64,000 bases of DNA from Petrimonas sulfuriphila (lineage in GTDB: Bacteria > Bacteroidota > Bacteroidia > Bacteroidales > Dysgonomonadaceae), in assembly GCF_051201015.1 (NCBI RefSeq), contig NZ_JBPEHI010000001.1, one strand, 5' to 3'. This document shows positions 41,171-51,206 of the stretch, piece after piece; the first letter of the stretch is position 1, and the number at the start of each line of letters is the position of its first letter. Under the pieces are notes generated by a model. The model was given only the letters and a program-made list of their open reading frames with translations, was not told where the DNA came from and did no database searches. Both the position numbers and the translations under genes were made by a program.

Positions 41171-43009
41171 CTATTTAACTTTTTGGTAAAGTTTGTCAAT
41201 AAGATCGGCGCGATTAAGCCGTTTCAACTCTGCTATTAATTTCTTCCGGTTGTTCTTGTCGTACCAGAAAAAAAATTGTCGTTGACTTTCTTTTTGTGAA
41301 GGGGATTTTGCGGTGTAAACCTTTTCGAGCGAATAAGGGTGGTAGCCTGTGTAATAGATCTCTGTAGCCAGTGTCATGGGCGAGGGTGTGAAGTCCTGTA
41401 TTTGCTCCAGTTTGAAATTCAGGTTTTTAGTAATAGCGGCAAGTTCTGCCATATCTTCTTCTGTGCAACCCGGGTGTGAGGAAATGAAATAAGGGATCAA
41501 TTGCTGATTCAGGTTCTGCTTGTTGTTTTCAGCATCGAAAATCTTTTTGAATTGATAAAACAGGCCGAACGAAGGCTTACGCATCACGTTGAGCGTCCGG
41601 TCTGCCGTATGTTCGGGAGCGACTTTGAGCCTGCCGGATACGTGGTTTACAATCAACTCTTTTGTGTATTCTTCGGCGGCTTTGTTGGCACTTTCGTCTT
41701 TTCCCCTATGCAGCAGCATGTCGTAACGGATCCCGCTTCCGATAAACGATTTTTTCACCATCGGCAGGTTGTCCACAGAGCGATAGATGTCGAGCAGTGG
41801 AGCGTGATTGGTATTGAGATTTGGGCAAATACCGGGATGGATGCACGACGGGCGTCTGCACTTTTCACAAACCGACAGGTCTTTGCCCTGCATTTTGTAC
41901 ATGTTTGCCGACGGCCCTCCCAAATCGCTTATGTATCCTTTGAATCCGGGCATTTCGGTGATTTTCCCGACTTCCCGGAGAATCGATTCTTTTGATCGCG
42001 ATGCGATAAACTTTCCCTGGTGTGCCGAGATGGTACAAAAAGCACATCCTCCAAAACAACCCCGGTGCAGGTTTACTGAAAACTTGATCATTTCGTAAGC
42101 CGCAATGTGTTTGTTTTTGTACTTGGGATGAGGCAAGCGGGTGTATGGTAAATCAAAAGATGCATCAATTTCCTCTTCCGTCATCGGGGGAAAAGGTGGA
42201 TTCACAACCAGCGTCTTATTGTCCACATCCTGTAAGATACGCGATGCGTGCAACGCGTTGGACTGCTCTTCCACAATACGAAAGTTTTTTGCCTGTTTCA
42301 GCCTGTCTTCCAGGCATTCTTCATGAGAGAATAACCGGATCTCGTCTTTAAATGAATTTTCAGGAACATTGTCTTTTCCCGCAAGGAAAGCTGTCTGGGG
42401 CACATGCCGCATTTCGGCAATCGTTTTTCCGTTTTGCATTTCCCGGACCACGCGGGTAATCGGCAGTTCGCCCATGCCGTAAACCAGCAAGTCGGCGTTG
42501 GTGCCTGCCAGTATCGTTTTATGCAGAGAATCACTCCAGTAATCGTAATGCGAAACCCGGCGGAGGGAAGCTTCCACACCTCCGATAATCAGCGGAATGT
42601 CGGGATAGAGTTCTTTCAGGATGTTGGAATAGATCGTTACGGCCCGGTCGGGGCGCATATCCGACCTCCCGTCGGGTGTGTAGGCATCCTGCGATCGTAA
42701 GCGTTTATTGGCGGTGTATCGGTTGATCATCGAGTCCATAACACCGGCGGTTACGGCAAAAAACATTCGGGGAAGCCCCAGTTTTTTAAAATCCCGCAAA
42801 TCGTCCCTCCAGTTTGGTTGAGGAACAATGGCTACGCGCAACCCCAACCTTTCCAGCAGTCGTCCAATCACCGCAGTCCCAAACGAAGGATGATCGATGT
42901 AGGCATCTCCCGAAAAGAGGATCACGTCCGCCTGGTCCCACCCGAGAAGATCCATCTCTTTTTTGGTGGTGGGTAGGAAGTGTGCCGATGGATAGGGTTG
43001 GCTTTCCAT
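41171..43009 (-). CDS. ygiQ: YgiQ family radical SAM protein
   Basis: 612 residues. The N-terminal YgiQ domain has WDQADVILFSGDAYIDHPSFG and GGVEASLRRVSHYDYWSD. The radical SAM CxxxCxxC cluster is in HRGCFGGCAFCTISAHQGKF (about 317-325). Further Cys-rich segments (CEKCRRPSCIHPGICPNL) may bind a second metal centre. A C-terminal region ends ADLIDKLYQKVK. The family is widespread but its reaction is unknown. The start lies 3 bp after the SulP gene, so they are co-transcribed, though no functional link is evident. Confidence 0.95.
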   Translation of the reverse strand: MESQPYPSAHFLPTTKKEMDLLGWDQADVILFSGDAYIDHPSFGTAVIGRLLERLGLRVAIVPQPNWRDDLRDFKKLGLPRMFFAVTAGVMDSMINRYTANKRLRSQDAYTPDGRSDMRPDRAVTIYSNILKELYPDIPLIIGGVEASLRRVSHYDYWSDSLHKTILAGTNADLLVYGMGELPITRVVREMQNGKTIAEMRHVPQTAFLAGKDNVPENSFKDEIRLFSHEECLEDRLKQAKNFRIVEEQSNALHASRILQDVDNKTLVVNPPFPPMTEEEIDASFDLPYTRLPHPKYKNKHIAAYEMIKFSVNLHRGCFGGCAFCTISAHQGKFIASRSKESILREVGKITEMPGFKGYISDLGGPSANMYKMQGKDLSVCEKCRRPSCIHPGICPNLNTNHAPLLDIYRSVDNLPMVKKSFIGSGIRYDMLLHRGKDESANKAAEEYTKELIVNHVSGRLKVAPEHTADRTLNVMRKPSFGLFYQFKKIFDAENNKQNLNQQLIPYFISSHPGCTEEDMAELAAITKNLNFKLEQIQDFTPSPMTLATEIYYTGYHPYSLEKVYTAKSPSQKESQRQFFFWYDKNNRKKLIAELKRLNRADLIDKLYQKVK

Positions 43010-43012
43010 CCG

Positions 43013-44755
43013 TTAAAAGGGTTTGTGTTTCCTGGGTCTCTCTTCTCCCATCTTCTCGCTCAGCACGGTTGCCCTGTCCACCGCGAGGTGGATGTTTGAA
43101 CAGATGTTCTCTTTTCCGATAATATCCGGTATTTTGGAGTTTTCGACTTTTGCCCTGACATTGCCATTCACTCCCGAAAGAATAACCTGAATTTTTTCTC
43201 TCCGGGAGTTTTTGCAGAGATTCTGGAGGTTGTTCAGCCCCGTAGCATCGATAAACGGCACCTTGCGCATCCGGATAATCCGGATCTGTGCCCTTTCTCC
43301 GATTTCGCGCATAACATCGTCAAACTTATTGGCTACCCCAAAGAAAAAAGGCCCGTCAATTTCATACACTTCTACGCCTTTAGGCAGGTGCAAGACTTCG
43401 TCCTGCAAGTTCCCGGAATGAGACTCAATCTCTTTTGAGATGTCAATCTTTCCGGTTGTTACCGACACTTGAGTGCTTTCGTTCATACGCTTCAAAAACA
43501 AGAAGATGGCAAGCAATAGCCCTACTTCAATGGCGATGGTCAGGTCGAATACTACCGTTAGAATAAACGTCGTCAGTAAAACGGCCAGCGTTCCTCCAGA
43601 CTGTTTGACAAGTGAGCGGAACGTGCGCCATTCGCTCATGTTGTATGCCACCACAACCAGCACTCCGGCAAGGCAGGCCATAGGTATATGTTTGGTAAGA
43701 TCACCCAAAAACAATAGAATCAGCAACAGAACCACTGCATGTATAACCCCTGCCACCGGAGAACGCCCACCGTTGTTGATGTTGGTCATTGTCCGGGCAA
43801 TGGCGCCGGTAGCCGGGATCCCGCCAAAGAACGGAGTCACGATGTTGGCTACTCCCTGTGCAACCAGTTCCATGTTCGAGTTATGCCGTTTACCGATCAC
43901 GCCATCTGCAACGGTTGCAGACAATAGGGATTCAATAGCCCCCAGTATGGCAATGGTAAATGCTGAAGGAAACAGCATGCGGATGCTTTCGAGATTGAAC
44001 CCGATAGGATTTGCCTGGGGCAGTTGACTGTTTATCTGAAACCTGTCTCCGATGGTTTCAATTCCGGTAATTCCAAAATAGTTCTTCATCACGAACACGA
44101 TTACAGTCATCAAAATAATCGCTATCAGCGATCCGGGTATTTTCCTGGAAATTTTTGGAGTGAGAAAAATGATGGCCACACTCAACACGCCAATGCCTGT
44201 CGCCCACCAATTGATGGTTTCCAAATGTTGAAAATATACTTCCCATTTGGTAAAGAAATCGGAAGGAACCTTGGCTATACTCAATCCAAACAAGTCTTTT
44301 ATCTGCGTGGAGAAAATGGTAAGGGCAATACCACTGGTGAACCCAACAACAATGGGGTAGGGAATAAACTTGATGACAGTCCCGAGCTTGAGAACACCCA
44401 TTAAAACCAGCATGGCTCCGGCAAGAACAGTAGCTATCGCCAGCCCTGTCACGCCAAACTGTTCCACAATTCCGTAAACAATAACAATAAATGCACCTGT
44501 CGGGCCACCAATTTGTACGTGGCTTCCGCCAAGAAACGAAATAATAAATCCGGCAATGATGGCCGTTACGATACCTTTTTCCGGTGTAACACCGGAGGAG
44601 ATTCCAAAAGCAATGGCCAGTGGCAATGCCACAATTCCTACGATAAGGCCTGCCATTAAATCGGAAATAAATTTCTCCTTGTTGTAGTTTTTTAACGATA
44701 AGAAAAGGATGGGTTTAAATTCTTTCAGGAAGTTTCTTTGCATCTGCATATTCAA
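43013..44755 (-). CDS. SulP family inorganic anion transporter with STAS domain
   Basis: 580 residues. About 10-14 membrane segments fill residues 25-420, with the SulP signature ISFLGGSHVQIGGPTGAFIV near the first quarter and FFGGIPATGAIARTMTNINN in the middle. A C-terminal STAS domain (about 435-560) contains IRIIRMRKVPFIDATGLNNL. Such proteins carry sulfate, bicarbonate or other anions across the inner membrane. The substrate cannot be read. A TAATTTTG box at 44766-44773 lies so close to the first ATG that the real start may be one of the later Met codons (Met3 or Met5). Confidence 0.93.
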   Translation of the reverse strand: MNMQMQRNFLKEFKPILFLSLKNYNKEKFISDLMAGLIVGIVALPLAIAFGISSGVTPEKGIVTAIIAGFIISFLGGSHVQIGGPTGAFIVIVYGIVEQFGVTGLAIATVLAGAMLVLMGVLKLGTVIKFIPYPIVVGFTSGIALTIFSTQIKDLFGLSIAKVPSDFFTKWEVYFQHLETINWWATGIGVLSVAIIFLTPKISRKIPGSLIAIILMTVIVFVMKNYFGITGIETIGDRFQINSQLPQANPIGFNLESIRMLFPSAFTIAILGAIESLLSATVADGVIGKRHNSNMELVAQGVANIVTPFFGGIPATGAIARTMTNINNGGRSPVAGVIHAVVLLLILLFLGDLTKHIPMACLAGVLVVVAYNMSEWRTFRSLVKQSGGTLAVLLTTFILTVVFDLTIAIEVGLLLAIFLFLKRMNESTQVSVTTGKIDISKEIESHSGNLQDEVLHLPKGVEVYEIDGPFFFGVANKFDDVMREIGERAQIRIIRMRKVPFIDATGLNNLQNLCKNSRREKIQVILSGVNGNVRAKVENSKIPDIIGKENICSNIHLAVDRATVLSEKMGEERPRKHKPF

Positions 44756-44812
44756 TAATTGGCTGCAAAATTAACCATTTAAAGAATAAAAATGAAATTG
44801 TACGTGTAAAAT

Positions 44813-45448
44813 TTAGAAAGCACCCTGTTCCACAAGCACGCAGGCACGTTCCGTTAAGCGATCTTCGGCATAGGGGTTGTACCTCTTTTTAAGGCTATTG
44901 CCGAACATGCTTGCAAACGCATTGTAGAAAAAAGCCTTGGCACTTCCCATGTAGGCGTCAATAATGTGGTAAGACGATGAGTTGGTCTCCCGATCAACCA
45001 GCTTCATCAAAAGTTGTCCTTGAGAACGGGTGAGTTTTTTCATTTTAGGGGTATAGGCCTCCATCAGGTACTTTTCCATCTGGTTCAGGTGACTCTGCCG
45101 TGCCTTGTCATCGGGCAGGGTTTCCATATACTCGTACGTTTCGGTAATGATTACGGCTATCTCCTTGGCATAGGGCAGGGTTTTCTTTACGTCGCGGATC
45201 AATTTTGTATATTGTAGCTGCTCCCTGTTGCTGCCGAAACGCAGGGGGGAATACTTGATGAAATCGTGTAAGCTCATGCAGGCAACCGTGTCGCCGTCAA
45301 TCACCACTGCCGGATACACATTGGGCAACAGGTAGAGGGTCGTCCTTTGTTTTGCCGGAGAAGCGTTGTCGGCAAAGAAATCCTGCGCCTTGGCCTGGAA
45401 GGCAAGGGGCACGGTCAGGAGCAGCCATATTTGAACAAATCTTATCAT
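44813..45448 (-). CDS. DUF4294 domain-containing exported protein
   Basis: 211 residues. Signal peptide (IWLLLTVPLAFQAKA), then the DUF4294 body: VIDGDTVACMSLHDFIKYSP, LIRDVKKTLPYAKEIAVIIT and LTRSQGQLLMKLVDRETNSS. The family is restricted mainly to Bacteroidota and has no established function. It is transcribed alone, divergent from the acyl-CoA synthetase gene. A TATTTTTG box lies at 45459-45466, only a few bases upstream of the start, implying a very short leader. Confidence 0.85.
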   Translation of the reverse strand: MIRFVQIWLLLTVPLAFQAKAQDFFADNASPAKQRTTLYLLPNVYPAVVIDGDTVACMSLHDFIKYSPLRFGSNREQLQYTKLIRDVKKTLPYAKEIAVIITETYEYMETLPDDKARQSHLNQMEKYLMEAYTPKMKKLTRSQGQLLMKLVDRETNSSSYHIIDAYMGSAKAFFYNAFASMFGNSLKKRYNPYAEDRLTERACVLVEQGAF

Positions 45449-45627
45449 AAATCCGGGACAAAAATAACATTATTGTTTTATTCGAGTACTTAAAATCACG
45501 TTAAGTGTAGTTAATTAACAATCCTGTTTATAGATTGTTAAGTAAATAATTTGGAAAAAACAGCTTAACCAGGGCCTTCTCGGGCAAAAAAGAGATCGCT
45601 TTTTACTCGATTTCCTTCAATTTGAAT

Positions 45628-45635
45628 TACCTTTG
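45628..45635 (+). promoter_or_regulatory. -7 promoter box (TACCTTTG) of the acyl-CoA synthetase gene
   Basis: A full TAnnTTTG match 20 bp before the ATG at 45656. The remaining 207-bp intergenic region between the divergent genes shows no other clear element. Confidence 0.5.
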
Positions 45636-45655
45636 AAGAACTAAAATCAGAAATT

Positions 45656-47461
45656 ATGGCTTATTATCATTTGGGGGAGCTGGTTCACCATCAGGCGCAG
45701 AAATACAAAAACAGAACCTCGTTGAAGTTTTTATTATCAGATGGGCGATGGACACAAATGTCGTGGGAAGAGTTTTCGGAAAAAATAATGAAAACCGCTC
45801 AGGCAATGGCAGAGTTGCAGATCCAACCCGAAGATAATGTGGGGATTTATTCCCAGAATATGGCAAAATACCTTATTACCGACTTTGCCGCCTACGCCAA
45901 CTGCGCGGTTATGGTACCCATGTATGCCACCTCATCGCCATCGCAGGTAGAATATATCGTAAACGACGCTCAGCTAAAGGTGATATTTGTAGGTGAGCAG
46001 TTCCAGTACAATAACGCATATAAAGTACAGCAGGAAAGTCCGGTCCTGAAAAAGATCATTGTCTTTGACAGGAATGTAGTGTTGAAACCCGAAGATAAAA
46101 CGTCCATCTATTTTGATGATTTTATCACTACCGGAGATAATTCCGAATCGTTGGCGCTTGTTAATGCCCGGTTGCGTCAACTTAAAGGTTCCGATCTGGC
46201 AACCATCATTTATACGTCGGGAACAACCGGTGAGCCCAAGGGAGTTATGCTCACCCATGATAATTATATCCAGGCGTTCAAGATCCACGATGCGCGGCTA
46301 ACCCAGTGCTCGGAGAAAGATGTCTCGATGTGTTTTCTGCCGCTGACGCATATCTTTGAAAAAGCGTGGACCTATTATTGCCTCCACAAGGGAATACTTG
46401 TTGCCGTAAACAGGGATCCTACCCGAATTCAGCAAACCCTTAGGCAGATACGTCCCACTCTGATGAGCAACGTTCCCCGCTTTTGGGAAAAAGTGTACGA
46501 TGGCATTCAGCAAAAGATCGAAACTTCAAGCGGTGTCTTGAAATGGTTGTTTGAAGACAGTGTCAGGACGGGTAGAAAGCACAATCTCGTATACAAAAAT
46601 CAGGGGAAAAGGGCACCGTTTGGTGTTACCCTCAAATTCTTTCTCTATAAACTCACCATTTTTTACCTGATCAAGAAGGTGGTGGGTATAGACCGGGGAA
46701 ACTTTTTCCCCGTGGCGGGAGCTCCTCTATCGGATAAGATTAACGAGTTCATGCAATCGATCGATGTGCATCTGATATATGGCTACGGCCTCTCCGAGAC
46801 GACCGCGACGGTTAGTTGTTTTCTGGAAAAAGGGTTCACGATTGGAACTGTTGGCAAGGTCATGCCCGAGGTGGAGGTGAAGATCGGGACAAACGACGAG
46901 ATCCTGGTGAAAGGCAAGACGGTGATGAAGGGGTATTACAAAAAACCCGTTGAGACGGCCGCGATATTCACGGAAGACGGTTTTTTCAGGACCGGTGATG
47001 CGGGAAGGCTGACCGGGAACAACGAGATTATCCTGACCGAAAGAATAAAAGACCTTTACAAAACCTCAAACGGGAAATATATTGCTCCACAGATGATTGA
47101 GACCCGGATGACCGAGGATAAGTTTATCGATCAGATTGCCGTAATTGGCGACGAACGAAAATTTGTAAGCGCGTTGATTGTTCCGGACTTCGGACATCTG
47201 AAACAATACGCCCTCGAGCATCAGATTCCCTGCGGGTCAAACGAAGAGCTGGTGGAAAATAAAGAGATTCACGATTATATGTTTGGCCGGATCGAACTAC
47301 TACAGGCTCAGTTCACCTCCTATGAAAAAATCAAAAAAATAACGTTGCTGCCCCATCCTTTTACGATGGAATCGGGCGAACTGACCAATACGTTAAAGCT
47401 GAGAAGAAAAATTGTACTCCAGCGTTATGCCGCTGAGATTGAGAAAATGTACGCAGAATAG
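45656..47461 (+). CDS. Long-chain fatty acid--CoA ligase (AMP-binding family)
   Basis: 601 residues, the size of bacterial long-chain acyl-CoA synthetases. The P-loop-like AMP motif TIIYTSGTTGEPKGV is at about 183-197. YGYGLSETTATVSCF and the C-domain hinge FFRTGDAGRLTGNNEIILTE with ERIKDLYKTSNGKYIAPQMIE follow. It activates a fatty acid through an acyl-adenylate to acyl-CoA, probably at the inner membrane face. The TSNGKY variant is that of the FadD15/AAE type rather than E. coli FadD. It is followed by leuS after 51 bp, which has its own promoter box. Confidence 0.92.
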   Translation: MAYYHLGELVHHQAQKYKNRTSLKFLLSDGRWTQMSWEEFSEKIMKTAQAMAELQIQPEDNVGIYSQNMAKYLITDFAAYANCAVMVPMYATSSPSQVEYIVNDAQLKVIFVGEQFQYNNAYKVQQESPVLKKIIVFDRNVVLKPEDKTSIYFDDFITTGDNSESLALVNARLRQLKGSDLATIIYTSGTTGEPKGVMLTHDNYIQAFKIHDARLTQCSEKDVSMCFLPLTHIFEKAWTYYCLHKGILVAVNRDPTRIQQTLRQIRPTLMSNVPRFWEKVYDGIQQKIETSSGVLKWLFEDSVRTGRKHNLVYKNQGKRAPFGVTLKFFLYKLTIFYLIKKVVGIDRGNFFPVAGAPLSDKINEFMQSIDVHLIYGYGLSETTATVSCFLEKGFTIGTVGKVMPEVEVKIGTNDEILVKGKTVMKGYYKKPVETAAIFTEDGFFRTGDAGRLTGNNEIILTERIKDLYKTSNGKYIAPQMIETRMTEDKFIDQIAVIGDERKFVSALIVPDFGHLKQYALEHQIPCGSNEELVENKEIHDYMFGRIELLQAQFTSYEKIKKITLLPHPFTMESGELTNTLKLRRKIVLQRYAAEIEKMYAE

Positions 47462-47481
47462 CTTTTAGGCGGGAAAATCAT

Positions 47482-47489
47482 TATCTTTG
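47482..47489 (+). promoter_or_regulatory. -7 promoter box (TATCTTTG) of leuS
   Basis: A full TAnnTTTG match 23 bp before the leuS ATG in the short gap after the acyl-CoA synthetase stop. Confidence 0.5.
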
Positions 47490-47512
47490 CACCGTTTTTT
47501 AAAAGTGAAAAA

Positions 47513-50266
47513 ATGGAATATAATTTTGGGGAAATAGAAAAACGGTGGCAGCAGTATTGGGCCGACCGTGAGGTATACCGGGTAACAGAAGATACAACCA
47601 AACCCAAGTTTTATGTGCTGGATATGTTCCCGTACCCCTCGGGAGCCGGGTTGCACGTGGGGCATCCGCTAGGTTATATCGCTTCCGATATTTATTCGAG
47701 GTATAAACGGCTGCAGGGATTCAACGTGCTTCACCCTATGGGTTACGACGCATATGGCCTTCCTGCGGAACAATATGCTATCCAAACCGGCCAGCATCCG
47801 GCCATCACTACCAAAAACAACATTGCCCGCTACCGCGAGCAGTTGGACAAAATAGGATTTTCTTACGATTGGAGCCGCGAGGTGCAAACCTGCGATCCTG
47901 AATATTATAAATGGACGCAATGGGCATTTGTAAAAATGTTCCGTTCCTACTACTGCAACCAGGCACAACAAGCAAGGCCGTTGGATGAACTGATCGAGGT
48001 CTTTTCACAACAAGGCACTACCGGGTTGGACCTGGCTTGTACAGAGCCGATGAGCTTCACCGCTGATGAGTGGAATGCCAAAACCGAAAAAGAGCAACAG
48101 GAAATCCTGATGAATTACCGCATCGCCTACCTGGGCGATACCCTGGTAAACTGGTGCCCGCAGTTGGGAACGGTGCTGGCCAATGATGAAGTGAGCGAAG
48201 GGCTGTCTATCCGCGGAGGATATCCGGTTGAGCAGAAGAAGATGCGTCAGTGGTGTCTGCGTGTATCCGCCTACGCGCAACGGTTACTGGACGGGCTCGA
48301 TGATGTGGATTGGACAGACTCGTTGAAAGAAACACAGCGGAACTGGATTGGGCGTTCTGTTGGAGCAGTCATGAAATTTAAAACACCCGGCGGTGTCTCC
48401 TTCGATATTTTTACCACCCGGGCCGATACTATTTTCGGAGTCACCTTCATGGTGCTTGCACCGGAAAGTGAACTGGTTGAACAACTCACCACCCCCGAAC
48501 AGCGCAACGCAGTAGATGCATACATACTGAAAACGAAAAAACGCACGGAGCGGGAGCGCATTGCCGACAAATCGGTCAGCGGTGTTTTTTCCGGATCCTA
48601 TGCATTACACCCGTTTACCGGAGATCTTTTACCAATCTGGATTTCGGATTACGTGTTGGCCGGTTACGGTACCGGAGCGATTATGGCTGTTCCTGCTCAC
48701 GACAGCCGCGACTACGCTTTCGCCAAACATTTTAACTTGTCCATTGTTCCCTTGATCGAGGGCTGCGATATATCGGAAGAGAGTTTCGATGCCAAGGAAG
48801 GTATCCTGATGAATTCCGGTTTTTTAAACGGGCTTCCGGTAAAAGAGGCGATTGTTAAAGCCATTGAGGAGGTGGAAGATCGCAACCTGGGTTTCCGGAA
48901 AGTGAACTTCCGGTTGAGGGATGCCATTTTCTCGCGTCAACGTTATTGGGGCGAACCGTTCCCTGTTTATTACAAAGACGGGATGCCCTACACGCTGGAT
49001 GAGGGCGAGCTCCCGCTCGAACTGCCCGAAGTGGATAAATACCTCCCAACAGAATCGGGCGAACCCCCGCTTGGCCGTGCCAGGAACTGGCAGACAAGGG
49101 AAGGGTATCCGTTGGAGTTGAGTACGATGCCCGGATTTGCAGGCTCATCGGCCTACTACCTGCGGTACATGGATCCGCGAAACAGCCAGGCTTTGGTGTC
49201 GAAGGAAGCCAATAGCTATTGGCGAAGCGTAGACCTTTATATCGGTGGAACGGAGCATGCGACGGGACACTTGATTTATAGCCGGTTCTGGAATAAATTC
49301 CTGTTCGACCTGGGCGTCTCTTGCGAGCAGGAGCCGTTCCGGAAACTTGTTAATCAGGGTATGATCCAGGGACGAAGCAATTTTGTGTACCGGATTAAGG
49401 AGACCAACACATTTGTCTCGCTGAACCTTAAAGATCAGTACGATGTTACGCCCATACACGTGGATGTAAACATTGTTCATAACGATGTTCTGGACGTGGA
49501 GGCTTTTCGCAACTGGAACCCCGAGTATAAGAACGCTGAATTTATTTTGGAAGACGGGAAGTACATTTGCGGGTGGGCCGTCGAAAAGATGTCGAAATCG
49601 ATGTTTAACGTGGTGAATCCCGATGTGATTGTGGAAAACTACGGCGCAGATACGCTTCGGTTGTACGAGATGTTCCTGGGGCCTCTGGAGCTTTCCAAAC
49701 CGTGGGATACGAACGGCATCGACGGTGTACACCGTTTTTTGCGCAGGCTTTGGAACTTGTTTCACACCAACGGGGAGTTTTTGGTTTCTGACGAAGACCC
49801 AACAAAAGAGGAATTGAAATCGTTGCATAAACTCATCAAGAAAGTGTCGTTTGATATTGAGAATTTCTCGTTCAACACATCCGTGTCGGCGTTTATGATT
49901 TGCGTCAACGAACTGTCTCAGCTAAAATGTAATAAAAAAGCCATCCTCAGCGATTTATTGGTCTGTCTGGCTCCTTTCGCTCCGCACATTGCCGAAGAGT
50001 TGTGGCACAAGTTGGGAAATGAACAGACCATTTGCGACGCAAAATATCCCGAACTTAACGAAGAATATTTAAAGGAGAACGTGTTCTCTTACGCCATCTC
50101 ATTTAACGGAAAGTCACGTTTTGTGCTGGAATTTCCGGCCGATGCATCCAACGCTGAAATTGAAAAAACGGTGCTGGAACATCCTTATTCACAGAAATGG
50201 CTGGACGGAAAATCACCGAGAAAAGTGATCATTGTGCCGCGGAAAATTGTAAATATCGTTGTCTGA
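47513..50266 (+). CDS. leuS: Leucyl-tRNA synthetase
   Basis: 917 residues. The class I HIGH-type motif appears as YPSGAGLHVGHPLGY (residues 41-55) and KMSKS near 692 (VEKMSKSMFNVVNPD). The editing domain contains the Thr-rich FTTRADTIFGVTFMVLAPE and the GTGAIMAVPAHDSRDYAFA segment. The anticodon-binding and C-terminal domains fill the remainder. It charges tRNA-Leu and is essential. No anomaly was seen. Confidence 0.99.
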   Translation: MEYNFGEIEKRWQQYWADREVYRVTEDTTKPKFYVLDMFPYPSGAGLHVGHPLGYIASDIYSRYKRLQGFNVLHPMGYDAYGLPAEQYAIQTGQHPAITTKNNIARYREQLDKIGFSYDWSREVQTCDPEYYKWTQWAFVKMFRSYYCNQAQQARPLDELIEVFSQQGTTGLDLACTEPMSFTADEWNAKTEKEQQEILMNYRIAYLGDTLVNWCPQLGTVLANDEVSEGLSIRGGYPVEQKKMRQWCLRVSAYAQRLLDGLDDVDWTDSLKETQRNWIGRSVGAVMKFKTPGGVSFDIFTTRADTIFGVTFMVLAPESELVEQLTTPEQRNAVDAYILKTKKRTERERIADKSVSGVFSGSYALHPFTGDLLPIWISDYVLAGYGTGAIMAVPAHDSRDYAFAKHFNLSIVPLIEGCDISEESFDAKEGILMNSGFLNGLPVKEAIVKAIEEVEDRNLGFRKVNFRLRDAIFSRQRYWGEPFPVYYKDGMPYTLDEGELPLELPEVDKYLPTESGEPPLGRARNWQTREGYPLELSTMPGFAGSSAYYLRYMDPRNSQALVSKEANSYWRSVDLYIGGTEHATGHLIYSRFWNKFLFDLGVSCEQEPFRKLVNQGMIQGRSNFVYRIKETNTFVSLNLKDQYDVTPIHVDVNIVHNDVLDVEAFRNWNPEYKNAEFILEDGKYICGWAVEKMSKSMFNVVNPDVIVENYGADTLRLYEMFLGPLELSKPWDTNGIDGVHRFLRRLWNLFHTNGEFLVSDEDPTKEELKSLHKLIKKVSFDIENFSFNTSVSAFMICVNELSQLKCNKKAILSDLLVCLAPFAPHIAEELWHKLGNEQTICDAKYPELNEEYLKENVFSYAISFNGKSRFVLEFPADASNAEIEKTVLEHPYSQKWLDGKSPRKVIIVPRKIVNIVV

Positions 50267-50305
50267 CGCTTATAGCCATTTATAAATTCAGGACTAAAAC
50301 ATTGA

Positions 50306-51187
50306 ATGTCAATGAACCTTCCTGCAAAAAAATACCTTAAAGCATTTGAATGGCGCGATTACCTGTTGGTCGTAATCGGGCTGGTTCTCTACGCCATCGG
50401 ACTGGCCGGTTTCCTGATTCCCAACAAGATCGTTACCGGTGGACTGGCTGGTGTCTCTTTGCTCATCAACTACTCAACCGGCGTCCCCGTGTGGTTTTCC
50501 ATTCTGGTTATCAATTGTATCTTGTTGATCATCGCGTGGTTTATATTGGGGCGTGGTTTTGTGTTTAAAACACTTTTCGGCGCATTCGGGCTGACCTTCA
50601 TTATCGGTATCGCTGAGAAATACCTGACACATTCGCTGCTCCCCAGCGCAGATCCACTCATGGCGAGTATCATAGGCGCAATCTGCTGCGGTGCCGGGCT
50701 TGGACTGGTCTATTCGATGAACAGTACAACGGGCGGTACGGATATCGTGGGCGCCATTATCACCAAATACCGTTATATCAGTATGGGCCGCGGATTGATG
50801 TATGTGGACGTGGTGATCATTCTCAGCTCGTGGTTCCTGTTTCAGAGCCTCGAGAAAATTATCTACGGGCTTATCATCATTGCCGTCCTTTACTACGTGG
50901 TGGATATGGTTATCAGTGGAGCAAGGCAGTCGGTGCAGTTCCTGATCTTCTCTTCAAAATACGAGGAAATTGCTTCGCACATCAACGCCGAGCTCCACAG
51001 GGGATGCACCGTTATCGACGGAACGGGATGGTATTCGAAACAGCCCCAAAAAGTACTCGTCGTATTGGCCCGGAAAACGGAATCGACACCTATTTTCCGA
51101 TTGGTAAAACGTATCGATAAAGATGCTTTTATCTCGCAAAGCAATGTGGTCGGGGTATACGGAAAAGGGTTCGATCAGATAAAATGA
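50306..51187 (+). CDS. YitT family membrane protein (DUF161 plus DUF2179)
   Basis: 293 residues with five to six membrane helices in the first 200 (YLLVVIGLVLYAIGLAGFLI, then GGLAGVSLLINYSTG, IIGAICCGAGLGLVYSMN with the STTGGTDIVGAII repeat). A soluble C-terminal DUF2179 domain follows (HRGCTVIDGTGWYSKQPQKV). It is probably an inner-membrane protein of unknown substrate. It follows leuS by 39 bp and is convergent with pldA, 19 bp apart. Confidence 0.93.
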   Translation: MSMNLPAKKYLKAFEWRDYLLVVIGLVLYAIGLAGFLIPNKIVTGGLAGVSLLINYSTGVPVWFSILVINCILLIIAWFILGRGFVFKTLFGAFGLTFIIGIAEKYLTHSLLPSADPLMASIIGAICCGAGLGLVYSMNSTTGGTDIVGAIITKYRYISMGRGLMYVDVVIILSSWFLFQSLEKIIYGLIIIAVLYYVVDMVISGARQSVQFLIFSSKYEEIASHINAELHRGCTVIDGTGWYSKQPQKVLVVLARKTESTPIFRLVKRIDKDAFISQSNVVGVYGKGFDQIK

Positions 51188-51206
51188 TTTCCACGGGATA
51201 CTCTCA